Under the pieces are notes generated by a model, which worked only from the letters and a program-made list of their open reading frames with translations, had not been told where the DNA came from and made no database searches. DNA of 5,233 bases from RXOA01 sp964554715 (GTDB taxonomy: Bacteria > Bipolaricaulota > Bipolaricaulia > UBA7950 > UBA9294): positions 1-5,233 of the forward strand of contig CAZKPU010000137.1 of assembly GCA_964554715.1 (NCBI GenBank), in the 5' to 3' direction. Below, piece by piece: positions 1-5,066 of this stretch. Every line of letters starts with the position of its first letter. Position 1 is the first letter of the stretch. A program made the translations under genes and the position numbers.

Positions 1-66
1 GTCCGCGTGGGGGAGGAAGGGCTTGAGCAACTCCCAAGCGACGTGCTCGAGGCTCTGGCCGGGTAG
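1..66 (+). CDS. Possible C-terminal end of an unidentified gene (partial)
   Basis: Frame 1 is open from the window edge to a TAG at 64-66 and encodes 21 residues ending in EALAG. The composition, rich in Glu and Leu with a likely amphipathic pattern (GEEGLEQLPSDVLEALAG), is typical of the end of a soluble bacterial protein. Frame 3 closes after seven codons; frame 2 stays open slightly longer but reads as an unconvincing Ser/Arg/Trp-rich string. Too little is present to assign a family. If real, this gene lies upstream of and co-directional with the kinase-like gene, separated by about 370 bp. Confidence 0.3.
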   Translation, partial: VRVGEEGLEQLPSDVLEALAG

Positions 67-433
67 CGCCGTGAAAGATCGGAGGGATTGACAAGCGTCC
101 TACGAAGGGGCGGGGGCCCGGGCGGTCTTGGCTTCACATCCTCTTCAACAACCGTTCACGGGGAAAACACCGGGGTTGGCTAGATTGATGGACGAATCGA
201 GGAACGGACGCTCATGCGTTGACGTTTCTTGATCTTCGCCCTCGTCTGGTGGTGCATAGTTGATGACGGTCGATGGGGAACCGGCGGTGGAAGCGTTTAA
301 ACGGGAAATGGAAGCAAGCCATCCCCATCGACCTCTTCTTGTTGCATCGCGCCCTTGACCTTCCCGTGGTATCCTTGGCGCGTCTTCGGGCAGGATGGGG
401 ACACTGCCGTCTTGCAGAGGATGGGGGGCAGGC
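67..433. other. Gene-poor stretch upstream of the kinase-like gene
   Basis: I find no credible coding region here. The open frames are short or Arg/Pro/Ser-rich, as expected for chance frames in GC-rich DNA. It contains an isolated TTGACA at 88-93 and a TTGACC at 355-360, but neither has a matching -10 box at 16-18 bp. The only ordered structure is the 12-bp inverted repeat at 268-279 and 322-333 with a palindrome between the arms. The promoter of the kinase-like gene probably lies in this stretch, but I cannot point to it. Confidence 0.5.
268..333. repeat. Perfect 12-bp inverted repeat enclosing a 10-bp palindrome
   Basis: GGTCGATGGGGA (268-279) is the exact reverse complement of TCCCCATCGACC (322-333), with 42 nt between. 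Inside lies the perfect palindrome CGTTTAAACG (294-303), flanked by a direct repeat TGGAAGC at 288-294 and 309-315, starting 21 bp apart or about two helical turns. On the + strand the right arm is followed by T-rich sequence (TCTTCTTGTT, 334-343). It could be a structured RNA leader, a long-loop terminator for an upstream transcript, or a protein-binding site. The sequence alone does not decide between these. Confidence 0.6.
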
Positions 434-1123
434 ATGATGCACTCCGTAGGGATGCAGATCCTTTGGTCCGTTGTGGCGGTGGTGTATGCCGCTGCGATTG
501 TCTTCTTGACCCGGTGGATCTATCTGAGGCTTCGCGCTCGCGGAGTCGCCAACAACGTTGTCGTGTACTACAACCGCAAGATTGTGCATATGGCAGCAGG
601 CGGAGCCGTGGCGCTGGCTGTCCCGTATCTGTTTACATCCCCGGTCTATCCGCTGGCGATCGGTCTTGCCCTCACGGCGTTCACGCTGATTCCACACGTG
701 TCCGGACGGCGGCTTGAGTGGCTGCAAACCGAGGAGAATCGCAACGATGTCAAGTTCACCTTGATGTGGGGTCTTGCCATCTTCGTGCTGTGGCTGCTGC
801 TTGACGATCCGTTCCTAGCGATCTTGCCTCCGGTCTTCATGGCGTTTGGTGACGGAGTGACCGGAGTGGTGAGAAACGCCATGTTCAAGCGGCGAACCAA
901 GAGCCCTGTTGGCAATCTGTTCATGCTTGCGGTTTGCATCCCGGCGGGGTTCTTGCTTGCCGGGCAAGCAGCGTTGCCGATTCCATGGTGGGGGTTGATC
1001 GCCGGTGTGGTTGCATCGATCATCGAACGGTTCGAGCTTGGCCCGATCGATGACAACATCCTCATTACGGTGGCTTCTTCCGCTGTCCTCCTCATCGGTG
1101 CCTACGTCGGACCGCTGGGATAA
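434..1123 (+). CDS. Dolichol/phytol kinase-like integral membrane protein
   Basis: The product is a 229-residue membrane protein that resembles the dolichol kinase/phytol kinase (SEC59/VTE5) and CDP-diglyceride synthetase-like group, whose studied members phosphorylate lipid alcohols using CTP. Seen in the sequence: about eight hydrophobic segments; an early basic motif YNRKIVH (residues 46-52); the hallmark GDGVTG (139-144) followed by the basic loop KRRTKS (152-157); and IERFELGPIDDN (197-208) before the last membrane helix. The ATG at 434 is chosen because a purine-rich stretch (GGGGGGCAGG, 423-432) lies just upstream; an in-frame ATG at 395 has no spaced ribosome site, and ATGs at 437 and 452 are alternatives. 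The family assignment is good. The substrate (dolichol, undecaprenol, phytol, farnesol or other) is unknown, and no lipid-biosynthesis neighbour is visible. Confidence 0.85.
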   Translation: MMHSVGMQILWSVVAVVYAAAIVFLTRWIYLRLRARGVANNVVVYYNRKIVHMAAGGAVALAVPYLFTSPVYPLAIGLALTAFTLIPHVSGRRLEWLQTEENRNDVKFTLMWGLAIFVLWLLLDDPFLAILPPVFMAFGDGVTGVVRNAMFKRRTKSPVGNLFMLAVCIPAGFLLAGQAALPIPWWGLIAGVVASIIERFELGPIDDNILITVASSAVLLIGAYVGPLG

Positions 1124-1129
1124 CCGGCC

Positions 1130-1174
1130 GGGGGTGATCGATCCTCGTCTCACCCTCAAGGAAGATCGCCTTCC
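1130..1174. terminator. Two weak hairpins in the convergent intergenic gap
   Basis: The 85-bp gap between the converging kinase-like and molybdopterin genes holds two candidate stem-loops. One pairs GGGGGTGA (1130-1137) with TCACCCTC (1150-1157), including one G-U pair and a 12-nt loop. The other pairs GGAAG (1160-1164) with CTTCC (1170-1174). Neither is followed by a T tract on either strand, so intrinsic termination is only a positional guess. Confidence 0.25.
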
Positions 1175-1208
1175 GCGACGACACCTAGCCAGCGGTGCGA
1201 TGTCTCGG

Positions 1209-1883
1209 TCACGGACCGAAGAACGACTCTGAGAGCTCCGCGTCATTGCTGTATCCGCGGCTCTCCCAGAAGCCCCGGTACTCCGGATCATCGGCCAATT
1301 CGATCCGAACAACCCAGCGGATCCATTTGTAGCCCCACTTCTCCTCGGCGACGAGCATAAACGGGAACCCTTGAGCTGGGGGCAGAGCGATGCCGTTGAT
1401 GTGATCGGCGAGGATCAGATCTCGGTCGAGGACCGTCTGCAGTGGAAGCGAAGTCGTGTATCCGTCCGCGGCATGAAAGATGACCGTATTCGCCTCCGGC
1501 AGCGGCTGAGCCGCTCTCAGCAGGTCTGTGAGGGAAATCCCATCCCACAGGGCCTTCACCGACCACCCCTCAACGCAGTACAACGTAACCAGCTTCTGTT
1601 GGCGAGGGAAGACAAGCAGTTCATCGTAGGTGTAGCTTGATGACTGCTCGGTAAGACCATCAACGTGCAGGCGGTAGGCGTCGATCTCCAGATCGAGCGT
1701 GCCTCGAATCGCATTCTGGCGGAAGTCGTCCACCGATCCGAGACGATCGCCTTCGTATTCGGTGATCTCGACTTCCTGAATCGGATCTTCGGCGACAGCC
1801 GCAGCCGCCGACAACATCACCGCGAGCAACAGCAATACACCGAACCCAATGCGGACACGCGTGAAAAACGATTGTGTGTTCAT
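1209..1883 (-). CDS. Exported molybdopterin-dependent oxidoreductase, sulfite-oxidase fold
   Basis: This 224-residue protein has an N-terminal signal sequence followed by a stand-alone oxidoreductase molybdopterin-binding domain, the fold of sulfite oxidase and MsrP/YedY. Seen: a hydrophobic core at about residues 13-30 with likely cleavage after AVA (29-31); the CVEGW motif (103-107), whose Cys103 matches the Mo-ligating cysteine of the family; HAADGYTTSLPL (137-148); and GYKWIRWVVRIE (184-195) followed by GFWESRGYSND (204-214). These are the usual order and spacing. The start is the ATG at 1881-1883, preceded by a perfect AGGAGGT (1887-1893); an upstream in-frame ATG at 1952 lacks such a site. 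The protein probably acts outside the cytoplasm. No haem domain or membrane-anchor partner gene is seen, so substrate and electron partner are unknown. It lies 107 nt downstream of the peptidase gene and may be co-transcribed with it. Confidence 0.9.
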   Translation of the reverse strand: MNTQSFFTRVRIGFGVLLLLAVMLSAAAAVAEDPIQEVEITEYEGDRLGSVDDFRQNAIRGTLDLEIDAYRLHVDGLTEQSSSYTYDELLVFPRQQKLVTLYCVEGWSVKALWDGISLTDLLRAAQPLPEANTVIFHAADGYTTSLPLQTVLDRDLILADHINGIALPPAQGFPFMLVAEEKWGYKWIRWVVRIELADDPEYRGFWESRGYSNDAELSESFFGP

Positions 1884-1886
1884 CGC

Positions 1887-1893
1887 ACCTCCT
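1887..1893 (-). promoter_or_regulatory. Ribosome binding site of the molybdopterin gene
   Basis: AGGAGGT on the - strand, three nt from the ATG at 1883. It decides the start and places the hydrophobic signal sequence at the true N-terminus. Confidence 0.8.
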
Positions 1894-1990
1894 GAGGTCC
1901 GGATCAAGCGTAGTCCGAAGATGTGTGCGGAGTGTTGGGATTTCGTGCGCAAACACCGACTTCGAGGAGGGGGGGCAACGGCGCGGACGT

Positions 1991-2788
1991 CTAGAGAACG
2001 AACAACAGGAATCTGAGGATGTCCTCATACGCCGACGATGTGAACGATACGGTAAACGGATCGAGGCGCTTGGCCCCCGGAAAGAACGATGCAGTGGCTG
2101 CGTCCGGGTGTTTGCGGTAGCGAAGCTCCACCTCGAACGAGTTGGGCAGTGCAACGGGTGTGAACTCCGTCAACGCCTCAACGGCCTCGCGGACGTACTG
2201 CTCGATCTGCTCGATGACGTCTTGCGGATGCAGTGAGACAACCGCGGCACCGGTTCCGCGTTTGGTGGCGACGGTTCGAATCCTTGAGTCAAACCGCTTG
2301 ACCTCGCGACACAAACCTTCATCCCCTGATACGAACACGACCGGCACTCCCAGCACCGCCGCAGCGTAGGTGTGGATGGCGAACTCGGACACAGGAGCGC
2401 CGTTCAACCGCAACTCCACCAAGCGCAAGCTGCAGGAATGCTCGATAGGACTCTCGCCGGTCCCGGCGCCTGCGTGGTATCCGATCATGACAACGGCGTC
2501 GAACGATGGATCAAGTTCCTGGACCATCATCAGCGGATGACCGCTCCAACCGCGGATGATTCCGATTCCTGCGGGGAGTTCATCGAGCAAGAGGTTGTCC
2601 GCGCCGTCGTGTGCATCTTGGACGAGGATCGTATCGGCGCCCGCGGTCCGCGCGCCGCGACAAGCGGCAGCGACCTCGGCGGTCATCTGCTTGCGGAACC
2701 AACCATTGTCGAGCTTCCCCTTGGTCGCTTCCTCGAAACTGCGGATTCCGGTGATCCCCTCGATGTCCGCGCTGATGTAGATCCTCAA
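1991..2788 (-). CDS. M55-family zinc D-aminopeptidase (DppA-like)
   Basis: The 265-residue product matches peptidase family M55, the group of Bacillus DppA (about 274 residues), a zinc enzyme that removes N-terminal D-amino acids from short peptides. Every expected metal-site motif is present: SADIEGITG gives Asp8 and Glu10; QDAHDG gives Asp58 and His60; MIGYHAG gives His105; IEHS gives His117; and VSEF gives Glu135. VVFVSGDEG (150-158) is another family block. The C-terminus is complete and ends in TAG. The start chosen is TTG at 2788, six nt after AGGGGGG, which gives the family-typical beginning (M)RIYISADIEG. ATGs at 2815 and 2812 would add 8-9 residues with a poorer ribosome site. The frame stays open upstream into the nitroreductase remnant, so automatic calling may give a false 444-residue fusion. 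Role: probably D-amino-acid peptide or peptidoglycan-fragment catabolism in the cytoplasm. No peptide ABC transporter is visible, unlike the dpp operon of Bacillus. Confidence 0.92.
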   Translation of the reverse strand: MRIYISADIEGITGIRSFEEATKGKLDNGWFRKQMTAEVAAACRGARTAGADTILVQDAHDGADNLLLDELPAGIGIIRGWSGHPLMMVQELDPSFDAVVMIGYHAGAGTGESPIEHSCSLRLVELRLNGAPVSEFAIHTYAAAVLGVPVVFVSGDEGLCREVKRFDSRIRTVATKRGTGAAVVSLHPQDVIEQIEQYVREAVEALTEFTPVALPNSFEVELRYRKHPDAATASFFPGAKRLDPFTVSFTSSAYEDILRFLLFVL

Positions 2789-2794
2789 GCCGAT

Positions 2795-2801
2795 CCCCCC
2801 T
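2795..2801 (-). promoter_or_regulatory. Ribosome binding site supporting a TTG start for the M55 peptidase
   Basis: AGGGGGG on the - strand lies six nt before TTG (2788-2786). It favours TTG over the upstream tandem ATGs (2815-2810), which have no comparable site, and gives an N-terminus that aligns with DppA so that the zinc ligands fall at residues 8 and 10. Confidence 0.65.
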
Positions 2802-2866
2802 GTGACGGACATCATAGCGTTTCGCGCGGCACATCCCCAGGGCGGCGATGCATCGCAGTTCGCGGT

Positions 2867-3597
2867 TCCGGCCTTGCGCGGCAGATTCTCGACAATCCCG
2901 TTCGATTCCCATTTCGTGAACTTGGTCGTGTAGTGCCCCAACATTACGGTCTGCGCATAGCTCCTGATTCCGCACTTCTCAGGTTCAGCGCGTCGATCCG
3001 GATTCATCGTGTTCCAGCGGTCATCCCGGTGGCGATACCAGGTTCGGATCTCATCATCGGTCGGATCGTGGTACTTGCTGCGGTGGATAACCGCTTCCAG
3101 AGACAGCCGAGGGCGAAGCTCCGGGTCTTCATCCCGATAGCCGAGGATCACCATCCCTGCCGGGAAGACGTGCTTGGGTGCGCCGAACGACTCCTGTATG
3201 TTCTGGGCGACCACGGCTCCGATGTAAAGGGTGCCAAGTCCAACGTTTTTGCGGCGGCGACAATGTTGTGGAGGGCGATCGTTGCGTTCCGGTACGAGAT
3301 GAGGAAGTTGCTTGGCTGGTCCCAATAGAACGGGGCGTCATTCAGTTCGAGCCAGCGCTTCTGCCGGTGGAGGTCGACCAACGCGTTGACCACGCACGGG
3401 GCATCCCCGAACGTCATGGCTCCCAGCGTCTCACGATCATCGACAACGGGAAGAGAGTAGGGCTAGATATTTTCTGCCGTAGCGGCTCGTGTTCCTGTGT
3501 GAAGAACCATCTCAGGCGTCTCCGGATCCACTGGCTGATCCTTGAACCTTCGGACGGAACGATGGGAGCAGAGGCAATCGAGCACGGGATTGGATAT
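2867..3597 (-). pseudogene. Nitroreductase-family protein, disrupted by start loss, amber codon and frameshift
   Basis: Reading through the lesions gives about 244 residues of an FMN-dependent nitroreductase-like protein. Residues 2-44 contain the cofactor-binding start of the family (NPVL, then HRSVRRFKDQPVDPET and GTRAATAENI). After a TAG at 3465-3463 (codon 45) the same frame continues as PYSLPVVDDRETLG, DAPFYWDQPSNFLISYRNA and ALHNIVAAAK. At the A5 run 3250-3246 the homology jumps by one base to VGLGTLYIGAVVAQNIQE, FPAGMVILGYRDEDPELRPR, LSLEAVIHRSKY and SYAQTVMLGHY. One extra A would restore the frame. The expected start, six nt after a perfect AAGGAGG, is ATA instead of ATG. No stop separates the last frame from the M55 gene. 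A recent pseudogene is the simplest reading; an assembly error could explain the indel but not all three changes. It sat first in an operon with the peptidase. Confidence 0.85.
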
Positions 3598-3603
3598 GAG
3601 ATT

Positions 3604-3610
3604 CCTCCTT
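3604..3610 (-). promoter_or_regulatory. Orphan ribosome binding site of the nitroreductase remnant
   Basis: A perfect AAGGAGG on the - strand, six nt before ATA (3597-3595), exactly where the nitroreductase homology begins. An in-frame ATG at 3615-3613 lies upstream of this site, has no ribosome site of its own, and would put AAGGAGG inside the coding sequence. The ideal spacing suggests ATA was once ATG. Confidence 0.7.
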
Positions 3611-3743
3611 AGCATGGCGATCCAACGGTGGTTGAAACCGCGCCCCCATGAGCATGTCTTCTCGCGTGTCCGGTTCACGGCACGGATGATTCGGGAAAGG
3701 TCGTGGGGGCAAGGGTTCGTCGGGAGCAGGAGAAGAGCAAGGC
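3611..3743. other. Leader region upstream of the nitroreductase remnant
   Basis: No gene is credible between the T-rich terminator and the orphan ribosome site. The open - strand frame that crosses it (from 3780) has family-like content only after 3597. I see no good -35/-10 pair; a TTGCCC near 3715 is not followed by a -10 box. A promoter for the nitroreductase-peptidase unit should lie here if the upstream terminator works, but I cannot identify it. Confidence 0.35.
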
Positions 3744-3773
3744 AAAGAAAACCGCGCGGCAGATGCCACGCGA
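3744..3773 (-). terminator. Intrinsic terminator, GC hairpin with T tract
   Basis: On the - strand TCGCGTGGC (3773-3765) pairs with GCCGCGCGG (3760-3752) around the loop ATCT, nine pairs of which two are G-U, and is followed at once by TTTTCTTT (3751-3744). This is the classical intrinsic-terminator layout. It sits about 130 nt past the FAD oxidoreductase stop and upstream of the nitroreductase remnant, so it probably ends the dehydrogenase operon. It could instead act as an attenuator if a promoter lies just before it. Confidence 0.65.
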
Positions 3774-3851
3774 CCCACAACTATCATTTACGACATTCCG
3801 GCGTGTCCCGTCAAGGGGTCAGGAAGAACTCAGTTGCTGATTTCCAGGAAT

Positions 3852-3879
3852 GAGGGGCCGGTCTGTCGACCGGCCCCTC
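3852..3879 (-). terminator. Very strong 12-bp hairpin just after the FAD oxidoreductase gene
   Basis: Positions 3852-3863 (GAGGGGCCGGTC) pair perfectly with 3868-3879 (GACCGGCCCCTC) around a 4-nt loop, 23 nt past the stop codon. On the - strand the stem is followed by ATTCCTGG, which is poor in T. It may be a terminator, or a stem that protects the 3' end of the transcript, backed up by the T-tract hairpin about 80 nt further on. Confidence 0.6.
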
Positions 3880-3902
3880 CGGGACGAGGTTGCTGCTTGA
3901 GG

Positions 3903-5066
3903 CTACTGAAGCGCTTCTTGACCCGCGAACGTCCGGTACGGAGAAAGGATCTCGAGGACTTCCACATCATCCGGCGGGAGATCGGATTCCGCCACCATCC
4001 GGGCAAGGAGCTCCCCCAACCCCGGGCCAAGCATGAATCCCTGGCCGCACATGCCGATTGCCATGAGATATCCATCGATCTCCCGCGACCATCCCACAAG
4101 CGGTGAGCCATCTGGCGTCATCGGGTACAAGCCGCGCCATGTGCGGCGAACGCGGATGTACTGCAGTCGTGGAACAAGGTGGATCATTCGGCGAGAAACC
4201 ATGGGAAGGAACGTGCTTGTTTCACGGCGATCATCTCCCCATAGGTTGGGCCGGGGCGTGATGCAGAAGACGATCTGACCGGTGGCCAACTGGTAGAAAT
4301 AGTAGTTGGCTGATCCCGGTCCCGGACAGGTGTCGACGAGCATCGGTCCGAGGAAGCGGGCGACGGGCTCGGTGATGCCCGCTTCGTGCGAGTCCGGCGT
4401 CACCGGATGATCGATCCCCACCGATGCTCCGATCTCCTTGGCCCAAGGGCCTGCGGCGTTGATGACGACCGGAGCGGTGTACGACCCCTGCGGCGTGGTG
4501 ACGCCGCGGATGCGATCCTGTTGAAGGTCGATGGACAGCACCGGTTCATTGAACCTGAAGGTTGCTCCTTGCTGTTGGGCGACATCGTGAACGGCATGCG
4601 AGAACCTCAGGGTCGAGCAATACCCGTCCTGTGGCGAGAAGGTTCCGCCAATCAGATTCTCCGGGTTGAGCGAAGGAACCACATCGAGCATTTCGCCGGC
4701 GCTGAGCCAATCGATGTTCAGTTCGTATCGCTTCTGAACATCGAGCAAGGCTTTCAAGGTTTGCTCTTCCTGCTCGCCGTAGGCGACAAACGCGTATCCG
4801 CCCGTTGTCCACTCGATGTCATGCCCGTATCTCTCCGTCCATGTGGACGCAATCGCGAGCGATCGCTGTCCGAGCCGGATCTTCGCTGGATCGGAATGCG
4901 TTGCGCGGATGCCGCCGATGGCAGCCTTGTTCGAACCTTGTCCCGGACTGGCAAAGCGATCCAGAACGAGCGTACGGATCCCTCGAGCCGCCAACGCCCA
5001 CGCTGTAGGGACTCCGACGCTTCCGGCACCGATGACGATCACATCATAGGTTGCTCTACGGCTCAT
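3903..5066 (-). CDS. FAD-dependent amine/imino-acid dehydrogenase subunit, DAO family (SoxB-like)
   Basis: This intact 387-residue flavoprotein belongs to the D-amino-acid oxidase/glycine oxidase superfamily, close to the beta subunits of sarcosine oxidase, octopine oxidase and archaeal L-proline dehydrogenase. Seen: the Rossmann motif YDVIVIGAGSVGVPTA (7-22) and the acidic end of the second strand (LVLDRF); GSNKAAIGGIRATHSD (44-59), a flavin-contacting region in this group; VVINAAGPWAKEIG near the middle; and the C-terminal flavin-binding block TWRGLYPMTPDGSPLVGW followed by GMCGQGFMLGPGLGELLA. No signal peptide is present, so it should be cytoplasmic or loosely membrane-bound. The start at 5066 follows GGGGAGGT (5072-5079); an upstream ATG at 5114 would overlap the preceding gene much further. 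It overlaps that [2Fe-2S] gene by 11 nt, which suggests translational coupling and a shared complex. The substrate cannot be told; sarcosine, proline, hydroxyproline and opines are all known for relatives. Confidence 0.92.
   Translation of the reverse strand: MSRRATYDVIVIGAGSVGVPTAWALAARGIRTLVLDRFASPGQGSNKAAIGGIRATHSDPAKIRLGQRSLAIASTWTERYGHDIEWTTGGYAFVAYGEQEEQTLKALLDVQKRYELNIDWLSAGEMLDVVPSLNPENLIGGTFSPQDGYCSTLRFSHAVHDVAQQQGATFRFNEPVLSIDLQQDRIRGVTTPQGSYTAPVVINAAGPWAKEIGASVGIDHPVTPDSHEAGITEPVARFLGPMLVDTCPGPGSANYYFYQLATGQIVFCITPRPNLWGDDRRETSTFLPMVSRRMIHLVPRLQYIRVRRTWRGLYPMTPDGSPLVGWSREIDGYLMAIGMCGQGFMLGPGLGELLARMVAESDLPPDDVEVLEILSPYRTFAGQEALQ

Noticed and set aside
88..116. Perfect TTGACA that might be a -35 box
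   Set aside because: The sequence at the expected -10 position is CGGGGG; the nearest A/T-rich hexamer is only 7 bp away.
355..375. TTGACC followed by TATCCT upstream of the kinase-like gene as a promoter
   Set aside because: The spacer is 9 bp instead of 16-18, and no alternative -35 fits TATCCT.
392..426. Direct repeat AGGATGGGG at 392-400 and 418-426 as evidence for a start at 395
   Set aside because: The ATG at 395 has a purine stretch directly against it with no spacing, and the residues encoded between 395 and 434 do not look like part of the membrane protein.
145..727. Open frames on the - strand upstream of and overlapping the kinase-like gene (96 and 171 codons)
   Set aside because: No ribosome site, low-complexity Arg/Pro/Ser composition, no family resemblance; one overlaps the well-supported membrane protein antisense.
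2372..3328. 318-codon open frame on the + strand
   Set aside because: It lies antisense to the M55 gene and the nitroreductase remnant. Its product has no recognisable motif and Arg/His/Pro-rich stretches typical of a shadow frame in GC-rich DNA.
3463..3465. TAG as pyrrolysine or a reassigned sense codon
   Set aside because: Three genes in the window use TAG as their normal stop, and the same gene carries a frameshift and a lost start codon.
3642..3710. 7-bp inverted repeat GCCCCCA / TGGGGGC with 55 nt between
   Set aside because: Short, made of G and C runs, and likely by chance in this composition; no T tract or conserved context.
3786..3814. TTGACG, 17 bp, GTAAAT on the - strand as promoter for the nitroreductase-peptidase unit
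   Set aside because: The -10 is poor (three of six matches) and transcription would start a few nt before the T-tract hairpin, so it would terminate at once unless this is an attenuator.
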